DNA of 21,562 nt from Bacilli bacterium (lineage in GTDB: Bacteria > Bacillota_I > Bacilli_A > RF39 > UBA660): contig JAFUNE010000009.1 of NCBI GenBank assembly GCA_017473105.1, positions 1 to 21,562 on the forward strand. The letters are read 5' to 3'. The notes beneath the pieces were generated by a model. That model was not told where the DNA came from. It was given only the letters and a program-made list of their open reading frames with translations, and did no database searches. This document shows, one piece after another, positions 6,472-14,091 of the stretch. A program made the translations under genes and the position numbers. Positions within the stretch are counted from its first letter, which is position 1. Each line of letters begins with the position of its first letter.

Positions 6472-7756
6472 CTATTTTTTAGTTCCTATCATTGCATATA
6501 AAATTTTTTCTATATCTGATGATGAAGTTTCACTTTTAATTAATCCAGTATCAGCTGTTGAGAATAACAAAGCTAATATTTTGTTGTTAACTTCTTCATC
6601 TTTTAAATTTCCGTTATTTATTAAAGATAAATAAAAATAAGTTAAGGCATATTTTTGCTTATATTCTGTTTCCAGATGTTTTGAAGACATTAAAAGTTTA
6701 ACGAATATTCTTAAAAAGTATAGTGCAATTGATATTATTGAAATAATTATAAAACCAGCGGGAATATTAATATTATTATTAAAAATAGTAATATTTAAAA
6801 TTGTTTTAGATCCAAACTTTATTTTAGGACTTATAATTAAATATAACAATCCAATTATAAAAATTACTATCCCACCAACTATATAACTATATTTTTTTAC
6901 TTCTTCTTTATATTTATTTGCTTCATTTTGCATATGTTCTGCAGGTTTAATTACTTTCAATTTTTCTGCATATGTTTTTTCTATATTTTGCAGTCTTTTT
7001 TCAGCTTCAATTTCAAAATTTTCAAATCTACTTTTGGCATTACTACTAAATTCATAATAATCTTTTTGTGTTTTTTCAAACCATTCTTTTTCTTCACTTT
7101 TTATTTCAGAAATATAATCAACATATTCTTGTTTTTCGTTTTCAATAGTAGTTATTGCTGATGAATATGCTTTGTTTAATTTATCTATTTCAGTCTTAGA
7201 TAATGATTTTCTATTTAATGTTTTATAATCATTTTCACCAATTCTAAATCCTAAATAAGAAAATGCTACTTCTCGTTCAACTTTATTACTGCTATTGATA
7301 GTAGAAGTTAAATTTGAGTAACTAGTTAATAGTTTAATATAAATTTCAAGTCCCTTTTTCTCATATTTATCATATATAAATTTTATAGCAGTAAATGATT
7401 TATAAGTCGATACTTCATTAAGGCTATCTATAAATATTATATCTAATTTTTTACTATTGCTGTAATCTAGTCCAATTTTACTCCTAAAATTGCTTTCAAT
7501 ATTTCTTTTTAAGGTTTCTTGTTCTTCTATCTCTATTAGAGAGTCAATAAATGATTCTAATTTTTCTAACTCGTTATTTATGATGTTAGCATAACCTTCA
7601 ATTTGATTTTTATATAATTGAAAATTAGACTTTAAAAATGTTTCATATTCTGTTATGTTAGTAAATCTTTTCTGTTCATTTAATTTATCGGTTAAAATAA
7701 TATTGTTTTTTTAAAATATACTCACTAATAGTATTTTTAATATCTATTTTCTTCAC
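6472..7756 (-). pseudogene. DUF6161-like coiled-coil membrane protein, frameshifted near its start
   Basis: Read as one gene this encodes about 427 aa. GTG at 7756, nine bases after GGAG, opens VKKIDIKNTISEYILKK and hits TAA within 23 codons. Shifting by one base at a run of seven A (plus-strand T run 7706-7712) gives an uninterrupted frame to 6472 that has no ATG upstream of the membrane region. Most of it is long coiled coil (SEEKEWFEKTQKDYYEF, FEIEAEKRLQNIEKTYAEKL), then two membrane segments (YIVGGIVIFIIGLLYLIIS and AGFIIISIISIALYF), then SSKHLETEYKQKYALTYFYL...ALLFSTADTGLIK, the C-terminal signature I associate with DUF6161. One A too many would be enough; sequencing error or transcript slippage could make it functional. 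It lies 28 bases downstream of the tandem nucleotidyltransferase gene and may share its transcript. Confidence 0.6.
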
Positions 7757-7784
7757 TAAAATCAACTCCTAATTCAATATAAAA

Positions 7785-9458
7785 CTATTTTTTTAAAACT
7801 CTAGTATTTGTTTTTTTAGATGATTGTTGAAAATTTGGAGTGCTTCCAACATTTCTACTTTTAATTGCAATTCTATATTCATCTCCTAAATTAATATTTC
7901 TAGTTGTATAATTATATAATTGTTTAACCATTTGAAATTTTTGTAATCTATCTTCGCACTTAGTTGTAATTAAATTCAAATACATTTGAACAAACTCTGG
8001 CTCGGGATTTTCTTTGTACATTGACTTTCTATATTCATCATCAGTATAAATTCTATAAACTTTTGATGTTTGAATTTTTGATATTCCTATAACTTTATGA
8101 TAGAATTTCCTAATTTTATCTATTGTTAAATGATACAAGTGGTCAAATTTTGGATCATCTTCCATAGCATATTTTTCTAATTTTTCCATTCTATTATTTA
8201 TTATAGATACTTGTTCTTTAGAATCTTCTTCACTTAATGGTGGCATTGGAGCTGAAAATCTATTAATTGCATGTTGTTGTAATACCTTTAATTTATCATC
8301 TTTATCAAAAACAATTGAACCTTTTCCAAATAATGAATAACAAGCATTGTTTTGATTTAAATATCCATTTTCTATTGATAAATAAATGTCATGAATAGGT
8401 TTTTCAAAATATTCTATTTTAGTTCCGTCAATTATTTTAGTACCTCTAATTAAACGTGTTGGTTCATTGTTATCAAATATAACATGTAAATCAATATCAG
8501 AACTAGCAGTATTAAATCCTGTTAAACTACTTCCATATACAAAAACACCTAAACAATGTGGATTTTGTAAATATCCCATTTCTTTTATAAACATCAATAT
8601 CTTTTTTAGAGTTATAGGTGGTATTTGAATATTATCTTCTATTTTAGTAGTTGCTAATTCAATAATAGGTGCATCAAAATCATCATTTCTACTTTTAATT
8701 GGTATTCTATGTTCTTCAGTGTTTAGATAAACATTTCTTTTTGCAAATATATATATTTTATTAAGTAATTCATATTTTTGAATTTTACTTAAGTTTTGAT
8801 TTGAAATAGCATCGAAATACATTTCTATAAAATATTGTTCTGGTATTAAATTTATGGCGAATGCCTTTCTATATTTTTCATCAGTATATAATCTAAATCC
8901 CTTTGATGTTTCTATTCTTGGCATTCCCATTAAATTATGATAGAACCTTCTTATTTTATCTATAGTTAGATGATATAAGTGTTCAAAAAATGGATCATTA
9001 TTTAAAGCATATCTTTCTAACTTTTCCATTCTATTATTTATTATAGATACTTGTTCCATTGCTTCATTATCACTTAAAGGTGGTAATGGTGTGGAAAACT
9101 TATTAATTACATAAGTTTGCATTTTACTCAATTGTTCATCTTTTGCATATATAATTCTAGATTTTCCAAAAATAGTCAATGAAGCATTATTTTGACTATT
9201 ATAATCTTCATCAATAGTTTGATAAATATCTTCAATTGGTTTTTCAAAATATTCTATTCTTGTTCCATCAATAATTTTGTTTCCTCTAATTAAATGCGTT
9301 GGATCATCGTTATCAAATATAATATGCAAATCAATGTCAGAATTAACTGTGTTAACACCACTTAAATAACTTCCATAAAATAAAATACCTAGAACATGTT
9401 CATTATTTAAATATCCCATTTCATTGATAAATGTAAGTATTTTTTCTTCAATTGTCAC
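7785..9458 (-). CDS. Tandem-duplicated polymerase-beta-like nucleotidyltransferase
   Basis: A 557-aa protein made of two copies of the same ~280-residue unit. Unit 1 has the nucleotidyltransferase motif FYGS (27-30) with Asp41 and Asp43 (SDIDLH); unit 2 repeats it at VYGS (307-310) with Asp321 and Asp323, an offset of exactly 280. Helical C-terminal halves also repeat (EQVSIINNRMEKLE, YHLTIDKIR.FYH, TSK..R.YTD..YRK). Both active sites look intact, so the protein should transfer nucleotides to a protein, RNA or small molecule. No HEPN or other antitoxin partner adjoins it, unlike minimal MNT-HEPN systems. GTG at 9458 is preceded by AGGGGGTGAT; a promoter lies at 9495-9523. The DUF6161-like gene follows. 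Fold certain from motifs; substrate unknown. Confidence 0.8.
   Translation of the reverse strand: MTIEEKILTFINEMGYLNNEHVLGILFYGSYLSGVNTVNSDIDLHIIFDNDDPTHLIRGNKIIDGTRIEYFEKPIEDIYQTIDEDYNSQNNASLTIFGKSRIIYAKDEQLSKMQTYVINKFSTPLPPLSDNEAMEQVSIINNRMEKLERYALNNDPFFEHLYHLTIDKIRRFYHNLMGMPRIETSKGFRLYTDEKYRKAFAINLIPEQYFIEMYFDAISNQNLSKIQKYELLNKIYIFAKRNVYLNTEEHRIPIKSRNDDFDAPIIELATTKIEDNIQIPPITLKKILMFIKEMGYLQNPHCLGVFVYGSSLTGFNTASSDIDLHVIFDNNEPTRLIRGTKIIDGTKIEYFEKPIHDIYLSIENGYLNQNNACYSLFGKGSIVFDKDDKLKVLQQHAINRFSAPMPPLSEEDSKEQVSIINNRMEKLEKYAMEDDPKFDHLYHLTIDKIRKFYHKVIGISKIQTSKVYRIYTDDEYRKSMYKENPEPEFVQMYLNLITTKCEDRLQKFQMVKQLYNYTTRNINLGDEYRIAIKSRNVGSTPNFQQSSKKTNTRVLKK
7785..9458 (-). repeat. In-frame tandem duplication, ~840-bp units
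   Basis: Unit 1 spans about 9458-8619 and unit 2 about 8618-7785. Similarity is visible in the DNA as well as the protein, for example TCTATTATTTATTATAGATA in both, pointing to a fairly recent internal duplication. Colinearity is maintained without gaps through at least the first 100 residues. Confidence 0.85.
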
Positions 9459-9494
9459 TTATATCACCCCCTTTTCAAAAAATTTGCGTTTAAT

Positions 9495-9523
9495 ATAATA
9501 ACATAAGTTTGCTTTTTTTACAA
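9495..9523 (-). promoter_or_regulatory. Promoter of the tandem nucleotidyltransferase
   Basis: On the minus strand TTGTAA, 17 nt, TATTAT. The -10 context ATGTTATTATA is the same as at 19022 and 20360. Confidence 0.6.
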
Positions 9524-9639
9524 TAAATATGGTTCAGAATACAAAAAATGCGGTATAATCTGCTTCGCAGCAAATACTATAATAAAATTTGTATAAATAA
9601 GGGGATTGATATTTATGAATATTGATATCATAAAAGGTA

Positions 9640-9934
9640 GAATAAAAAAGGAAATATAAACAAATATGGAAGAATGAGATTAGCCTATTTAAAAGAATAT
9701 AAAAAAGCCCTATATACTTCACTGTTAATGAAAGAAGAACTTACTAATCATATTATTTCAGTAAGTAAAAGTTCAGAAGATTTATTAAATACTTTGATGG
9801 AAAGTTATAAAAAATCAGATGAAAGACTATCTTAAAAAAGCAAAAAAATTAATCATTTTGAATGGGCTAAGCTTATGAATAGTTATAAAAATACGGCAGA
9901 AGAAATTATATAAAAAGAGTATATTTTTATATAA
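9640..9934 (+). pseudogene. tnpV: tnpV remnant, copy 1
   Basis: Conceptual translation from about 9664 gives KYGRMRLAYLKEYKKALYTS, then LLMKEELTNHIISVS and ESYKKSDERLS before a TAA. In another frame it resumes as HFEWAKLMNSYKNTAEEII and meets a further TAA where copy 2 has TTA. This is the TnpV pattern (YLKEHK..LYT.LL...L..YL, EWV..MNN....AEEIIL), a small protein of Tn4451-like and related transposons of unknown exact role. At least one frameshift and two stops show it is dead, and the N-terminal part is lost. It lies between the nucleotidyltransferase and metallophosphoesterase genes and shares its 3' flank with copy 2. Confidence 0.75.
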
Positions 9935-9941
9935 ATAATCT

Positions 9942-9985
9942 AAAAAAAGAGGAAAAATTATCAAAGTAATTTAATCCTCTTTTTA
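9942..9985 (+). terminator. Terminator after tnpV copy 1
   Basis: Outer stem AAAAAGAGGA/TCCTCTTTTT with an inner AAATTA/TAATTT stem, near-identical to 13547-13590. The A- and T-rich arms could work in both directions. Confidence 0.7.
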
Positions 9986-10083
9986 TATTTTAATTAATAT
10001 GGGAGTAAAAGTAATGTCTAGCTAGCACTGAATTTATACTCTCGCATAAATTCCATTATGGGAAGTTCTCATACCCTTATTTT

Positions 10084-10920
10084 CTATATTTTATCCTTGT
10101 CTATATCTCTTAATTCAAAACTTTTATAAATTTTTGTCATATCTCTGTATTTACCTTTTCTAATTTCTTCTTCATATGATTCAAATTCAATATTGTCATC
10201 ATTATCATTTAATTCCTTATCTATATCATAAGGTACACATACTAGTTCATATGAAATTTTTTCATCAATATTTTTAGAATCAAAGTTACCAGATAAAATT
10301 AAATAATTAGCCACAGTGGTATTTTTAACATCGCCATCTTTTTCATCATTTCTAAAGACATCAATAGCATTACCAACAGAACCTATATTTATAATCATTC
10401 TATTATATATTTTTTGAACATATTGAGTATGTATATGACCATATATTAAAATATCAGCTTTCTTATCAGAAATCGTATTAGAACTTGGCAAAAACAATTC
10501 ATACAATCTATCAATTTTATCTATATTTCCTGTAAATTTATCTATTTTTTCAGGATGTGCATGAACTAATCTTACAAATCTACCACTCATATAAAATTCA
10601 TAACAGTAAGGTAAATTACTTAAATATTTTCTAGTTTCTTCATTTAATTTATTTTTGTTCCAAATTATTCTATCTACTTCTGATTGTGTTTTAGTTAATA
10701 AATCAATATTACTAGTAAAATATTCATCACAATTACCTCTTAGTATAACTTCACAATTTTCTTTAACTAAATCAACACACTCTTGTTGATGAGTTCCTTT
10801 TGCAATTATATCCCCAAGACAAAATATTCTATTTATATTTCTTTCTTTAATGTCATCTAATACTGATTTTAATGCTTCTAAATTACCATGTATGTCTGAT
10901 ATTATTGCTATTTTATCCAT
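10084..10920 (-). CDS. Calcineurin-like metallophosphoesterase (YfcE/MJ0936-type)
   Basis: A 278-aa cytoplasmic phosphoesterase. All metal-site motifs are visible: SDIHGN at 8-13 (Asp9, His11), LGDI at 35-38, RGNCDE at 61-66, His120/His122, GHIHTQ at 161-166, and the NIGSVG closing motif at 178-183. The family hydrolyses phosphodiesters or phosphomonoesters with two divalent metals. The C-terminal 60 residues are acidic and extend past the usual core. ATG at 10920 follows AAAGGAGGA with normal spacing. It lies 19 bases downstream of the DUF4393 gene, in one operon, so a role in the same, probably phage-defence, process is plausible. Substrate cannot be read from the sequence; a nucleotide or RNA end is a guess. 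Confidence 0.85.
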   Translation of the reverse strand: MDKIAIISDIHGNLEALKSVLDDIKERNINRIFCLGDIIAKGTHQQECVDLVKENCEVILRGNCDEYFTSNIDLLTKTQSEVDRIIWNKNKLNEETRKYLSNLPYCYEFYMSGRFVRLVHAHPEKIDKFTGNIDKIDRLYELFLPSSNTISDKKADILIYGHIHTQYVQKIYNRMIINIGSVGNAIDVFRNDEKDGDVKNTTVANYLILSGNFDSKNIDEKISYELVCVPYDIDKELNDNDDNIEFESYEEEIRKGKYRDMTKIYKSFELRDIDKDKI

Positions 10921-10939
10921 TATTCAGTCCTCCTTTTTT

Positions 10940-11743
10940 TTATAAACAAGTATCAGCAAATCGTTCACCAAAATTATTTTTCATAATAACTTGTTTTTTA
11001 ATTTCTACACTGGTAGTTATTCCATTTCCTTCAGAATTATTCAGGTTATCTAGTATTTGCTTATTTCTAATAATAATATTAAAGCTTTTAAATTTTTCAT
11101 AATTATAACCAATTATACTGTTATCTTCATGATGAATTAAGCCTAGTCTTATTAGATTAGAAATAGATGCTGATATATCAAATTCATCACCTAAATCAAG
11201 TAATTCTTCTACTATATAATTAGGATATGCAGAAACATAAACTTTATTTGTATTATCAAGTTTTAAAACTGGATGTGCACAAGCAACCTGTCCGACATCA
11301 TTTAATCTTTTAAAAACTTTAGCATCTAGTGGCGTTAATTGCCTAATTATTTCTACATAACTAGGATGCGCTTTATCCTTAGTATCTTTGTTCATAGAAG
11401 ATACTAGTAAATTTAAATACATATTCCTAAGTTCTTCTTTATCATATGTATATTTTAATGATTCTAATGCAGGACCTGCTACCATTAAATCAGGTTCTAC
11501 TATCTTATCGTCAGGAAGAGAATTCAGTCTAGTTTCTAAATCATTTTTGAAATCTTCTAGTTTATATTTAAATAATGCATTTGCTTTTTTTACTGGATAG
11601 AAAACTACATTATTGAATAATCCAACAATAGATTCTACTATTTCGCCTGTTTGAGTTACAGTTCCTTTTAATCCATCATTATATACATCTTTAGCAACAA
11701 CTTTTGCTACTTCTTTTGTGATTTCTAATACTTCATCAGTCAT
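10940..11743 (-). CDS. DUF4393 (Abi-alpha-like) protein
   Basis: A 267-aa protein with the features of the DUF4393/Abi-alpha family: an N-terminal helical stretch (DEVLEITKEVAKVVAKDVY), then FYPVKKANALFKYKLEDF, the conserved GPALESLKYTYDKEELRNMY starting at residue 90, and LLVSSMN. The later PLDAKVFKRLN, LIRLGLI and YNYEKFK segments look winged-helix-like. Family members are linked to abortive phage infection; their mechanism is not established. ATG at 11743 has GGAGGT eight bases upstream. It is the first gene of an operon with the metallophosphoesterase and is divergent from the deoxyribosyltransferase-like gene. Confidence 0.75.
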   Translation of the reverse strand: MTDEVLEITKEVAKVVAKDVYNDGLKGTVTQTGEIVESIVGLFNNVVFYPVKKANALFKYKLEDFKNDLETRLNSLPDDKIVEPDLMVAGPALESLKYTYDKEELRNMYLNLLVSSMNKDTKDKAHPSYVEIIRQLTPLDAKVFKRLNDVGQVACAHPVLKLDNTNKVYVSAYPNYIVEELLDLGDEFDISASISNLIRLGLIHHEDNSIIGYNYEKFKSFNIIIRNKQILDNLNNSEGNGITTSVEIKKQVIMKNNFGERFADTCL

Positions 11744-11810
11744 GTTTTTACCTCCAAGATATTTCTTGAAATTATTATATTATAAAATATCAAAATTCAC
11801 CATACTACCA

Positions 11811-11839
11811 TTGAAATTTAATAAGAATTACTATATAAT
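11811..11839 (+). promoter_or_regulatory. Promoter of the deoxyribosyltransferase-like operon
   Basis: TTGAAA, 17 nt, TATAAT, then a T tract. The surrounding ~45 bases (CCATACTACCATTGAAATTT...) closely match the unit B promoter at about 18013-18060. The leader to the ATG is about 100 nt. Confidence 0.7.
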
Positions 11840-11949
11840 TTTTTTACAGATAATTCCTAATAAAAAGAATCATAAATTTGATAAGGATAAATACACTTTA
11901 TTGCTAATAAACGGCTAAAGTATGGTAAGATTATATTGAGGTGTTTACT

Positions 11950-12468
11950 ATGCAAGTTGTAATAAGTGGTAGTTTTAGAAAACACATGAATGAAATCATT
12001 GACCTAAAACAAATATTAGAATCAGATGGAATACAAGTAATAAAACCTAATAATATTGATGTTGTAGACAATCCAGATAATCCTGAATTTGTTAAATTTA
12101 AGGGTGAAGAAAACATTAGTGAAAATGATTTACAAACGCAATATTTCCATGGAATTGATTTCTGTGATGCTCATATCATTTATAATAAAGACGGATATAT
12201 TGGTTCTAGTGCTTTGCACGAATTATTCTATGGTGCTGGTAGAAATTCTTTTGCAAAAAGTAATGGAAATGAGCATACACAAGTATATTTATTAGAACCA
12301 TTAAATTATGAGCAAATTAAAAATAGTTATGGTAATGACTCAAGTGATGATTTTCAAAGAATTTATGGAATGATTAATGCCTTAATACAACTGGGAAATA
12401 TTAAAATTGGTTTAGATACTTTGTATGAAGATTTTAAAATTAAACAAAGAATTAAAGGTAAATGGTAA
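11950..12468 (+). CDS. Nucleoside 2-deoxyribosyltransferase-like protein
   Basis: A 172-aa protein with the flavodoxin-like layout of nucleoside 2-deoxyribosyltransferase relatives: an initial strand with a phosphate loop (VVISGSFRKHMNEI, residues 3-16), a helix then a second strand (GIQVIKPN), a strand with the family Asp (IDFCDAHIIYN, Asp73), and GYIGSSALHELFYGAG (82-97), matching the family's IGxNTxxEIGYA segment with the likely catalytic Glu91. The family cleaves N-glycosidic bonds of deoxynucleosides or related nucleotides; in defence islands such domains may deplete or sense nucleotides. The ATG at 11950 is chosen because GAGGTG ends six bases upstream; the in-frame GTG at 11941 lies inside it. 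It is followed after six bases by an unknown gene, so the two are probably co-translated. Confidence 0.65.
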   Translation: MQVVISGSFRKHMNEIIDLKQILESDGIQVIKPNNIDVVDNPDNPEFVKFKGEENISENDLQTQYFHGIDFCDAHIIYNKDGYIGSSALHELFYGAGRNSFAKSNGNEHTQVYLLEPLNYEQIKNSYGNDSSDDFQRIYGMINALIQLGNIKIGLDTLYEDFKIKQRIKGKW

Positions 12469-12474
12469 ATTATT

Positions 12475-13032
12475 ATGAAAGTTAGAAACAAACTTCAAAG
12501 CATAGAAATAATAAAAAACAAAAAGTTAAATTCATTTCCAGAGCAACTATTTTATAAAAATCAAACAAAGGAAATTATAAAATTTCTAGATGATAATCCT
12601 GCTGAATATTATGCAGTACGTAGTAAAGAAATTGTTGGTTGTAAAAAAAATAATTTTAAAGTTCCAAGAAGTAATGTATTAAATGAAATTAATAATTTTA
12701 ATCTATTTACAATCAATGTTAGTTCATATAACTTTACACCAAATTTAATATTAATTGGAGATATTATGTTTGGAAAAAATAATGATGTATGGTTTATTGG
12801 TTCAACTAATAAAAATTTTACTGGTAAAATGGCAGAACAAAATCCTGATTATAATTTTTTTACAAATATTTTTGATAAACGATTAAACAAAATTCCAGGT
12901 TTTGATATTATTTATAAATATATTGTTATTCATGATTTACTAGATGTAATAGTAGAATTTGCCATATATGATATACCAGTTGGATTATATAATGAACAAG
13001 TTATAGTTTTTGAGATAAGAACAGAATTTTGA
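12475..13032 (+). CDS. Hypothetical partner of the deoxyribosyltransferase-like gene
   Basis: I do not recognise this 185-aa protein. It starts with a basic helix (KVRNKLQSIEIIKNKKLN), then PEQLFYKNQTKEIIKFLDDN and YYAVRSKEIVGCKK, and has a beta-rich second half (LILIGDIMFGKNNDVWFIGS, VIVEFAIYDIPVG, VIVFEIRTEF). The VRS...VGC and late E-x-R elements could fit a minimal ATP-grasp-like fold, but no clear ATP-binding Lys/Glu set can be assigned, so this is weak. No membrane segment. The ATG lies six bases after the previous stop without a strong ribosome binding site, suggesting translational coupling. TGA at 13032 is followed by a terminator, so the two genes form a complete operon. Confidence 0.65.
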   Translation: MKVRNKLQSIEIIKNKKLNSFPEQLFYKNQTKEIIKFLDDNPAEYYAVRSKEIVGCKKNNFKVPRSNVLNEINNFNLFTINVSSYNFTPNLILIGDIMFGKNNDVWFIGSTNKNFTGKMAEQNPDYNFFTNIFDKRLNKIPGFDIIYKYIVIHDLLDVIVEFAIYDIPVGLYNEQVIVFEIRTEF

Positions 13033-13054
13033 ACACAGAAATGTGTTCTTTTTT
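13031..13054 (+). terminator. Terminator of the 11950-13032 operon
   Basis: Seven-base-pair perfect stem GAACACA/TGTGTTC, GAAA tetraloop, six T. It starts inside the stop codon. Confidence 0.85.
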
Positions 13055-13076
13055 GTGTTTTGGTGGTGGAAATGAG

Positions 13077-13172
13077 ATGACTATTATTAACTACTTTTTT
13101 GAAATAGTAGTACCACAAATTCTTGAATATTTTATGGAAAACAAAGAAAAATTCCTAATTATCTTATGCTAG
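13077..13172 (+). CDS. 31-aa small ORF upstream of tnpV copy 2
   Basis: ATG at 13077 opens MTIINYFFEIVVPQILEYFM, then ENKEKFLIILC. It resembles the start of the ORF at 5126-5278, so this is a recurring small protein, here probably cut short: the 5126 copy continues 20 residues further. Its TAG overlaps the tnpV start at 13166. The sequence is amphipathic and aromatic-rich. Preceded by GGTGGAAATGAG, a modest ribosome binding site. A real product is uncertain. Confidence 0.4.
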   Translation: MTIINYFFEIVVPQILEYFMENKEKFLIILC

Positions 13173-13539
13173 AAGTTTTAAAAAAAGATAAACAATATCT
13201 AGAACTAATTGATAAAATTTTAGAACAATCAAAAGAAGAAAATGATAATAAAAAAGGAACAATTAATAAATATGAAATGTTAAGACTTGATTATTTAAAA
13301 ACACATAAAAAAGCACTTTACACTACACTTTTAATGAAAGATGAACTTACTAATCACCTTATTTCAATAAGTAAAGATTCAGAAAATTTATTAAATAATT
13401 TGATGGAAAGTTATAAAAAAAGTGATGAAAGACTATCTGAAAAAATAAAAAAAGTAATCATATTGAATGGGCAAAACTTATGAATAATTATAAAAATACA
13501 GCAGAAGAAATCATATTAAAAGAGTATATTTTTCTATAA
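13166..13539 (+). pseudogene. tnpV: tnpV, copy 2, frameshifted near the 3' end
   Basis: ATG at 13166 gives a 105-aa frame with MLRLDYLKTHKKALYTTLL and MKDELTNHLISISK, typical TnpV. After LSEK it runs out of frame into IKKVIILNGQNL and TGA. In the neighbouring frame the expected TnpV ending continues to 13539: NHIEWAKLMNNYKN then TAEEIILKEYIFL. The shift falls in the A-rich stretch around 13440-13452. More intact than copy 1, so perhaps a recent loss or an error in a homopolymer. It follows a small ORF and shares its whole 3' flank with copy 1. Confidence 0.75.
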
Positions 13540-13684
13540 ATAATCTAAAAAAAGAGGAAAAATTATCAAAGTAATTTAATCCTCTTTTTATATTTTAATT
13601 AATATGGGAGTAAAAGTAATGTATAGCCAGCACTGAATTTATACTCCCGTACAAATTCTACTATGGGAATTCCCATACCCTTTA
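13247..13684 (+). repeat. tnpV-tail direct repeat, copy 2
   Basis: Match of 9640-10079. The 3' tail holds the inverted repeat ATGGGAGTA (13604) / ATACTCCCG (13641) and the perfect palindrome TATGGGAATTCCCATA (13662-13677), decayed in copy 1. The two copies bracket a 3.2-kb segment with four intact genes. Confidence 0.85.
13547..13590 (+). terminator. Terminator after tnpV copy 2
   Basis: AAAAAGAGGA pairs with TCCTCTTTTT, with an inner AAATTA/TAATTT stem. Confidence 0.75.
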
Positions 13685-13690
13685 CTTTAA

Positions 13691-14091
13691 TTAATCTATT
13701 AAATGTTTATCATATAAATCTTTAAATATTAATTCATCAACAGGTGAAACTTTTACATTCAAATTACTATAATCTAAGAATTATATTTCTTCAATTTCAG
13801 AATCAGGTTTTAGTGTTCCTACAAAGTCAGCAGTATAGCAAGTCATTTTAACTAATACACCTTCTGCTTTGCCGTGAGCTTGTGCCTCAAAAGTACCATA
13901 GTATTTAATTGTATCTTTTAATATGTCTATAGTTAATTCTTCCTTACATTCTCTAATTAAAGTTTCTTCATCTGTTTCAGATTCTTCTCTTTTTCCACCA
14001 GGTATATAATAAGCATCTTTACCTTTTGGTAAAGTACTTAATATCTTGCCATTTTTTAATATATGAATGCGATTTTATCTATCTCTCTCAT
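13691..14091 (-). pseudogene. Nudix hydrolase, broken
   Basis: The reconstructed product is about 130 aa. ATG at 14091, after AAGGAGATATAACA, opens MREIDKIAFI and stops soon after; one base out of frame it continues as HILKNGKILSTLPKGKDAYY. The Nudix box is complete: G-KREES-E-TDEETLI-RE-C-K-EE, fitting GX5EX7REUXEEXGU, the metal-binding signature of nucleoside-diphosphate-linked hydrolases. A TAA at 13783-13781 cuts the last 30 residues, after which the frame resumes (FLDYSNLNVKVSPVDELIF). So at least two lesions are present. Its start overlaps the last codons of the HAD gene, making it the fourth gene of the minus-strand operon. Nudix and HAD next to each other suggest a former nucleotide-processing pair. 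Confidence 0.75.

Larger units (their letters stand above)
9640..10079 (+). repeat. tnpV-tail direct repeat, copy 1
   Basis: About 440 bp closely match 13247-13684 in the same orientation (constant offset 3605 over the 3' half). The unit comprises the tnpV remnant, its terminator (9942-9985) and an 80-bp tail from GGGAGTAAAAG to TCATACCCTT. The tail contains small dyads (GGGAGTA...TACTCTC; TATGGGA...TCTCATA). Confidence 0.85.

Noticed and set aside
6928..7161. Plus-strand Phe-rich 77-codon frame
   Set aside because: It is antisense to the coiled coil of the DUF6161-like gene; its Phe runs are the complement of Lys/Glu codons.
7700..7715. Programmed -1 frameshift at the A-rich run
   Set aside because: The frame change needed is +1 (or -2), so a classical -1 slippery site would not restore the product.
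7785..9458. MNT-HEPN toxin-antitoxin system
   Set aside because: No HEPN gene adjoins the nucleotidyltransferase, and the protein is far longer than MNT antitoxins.
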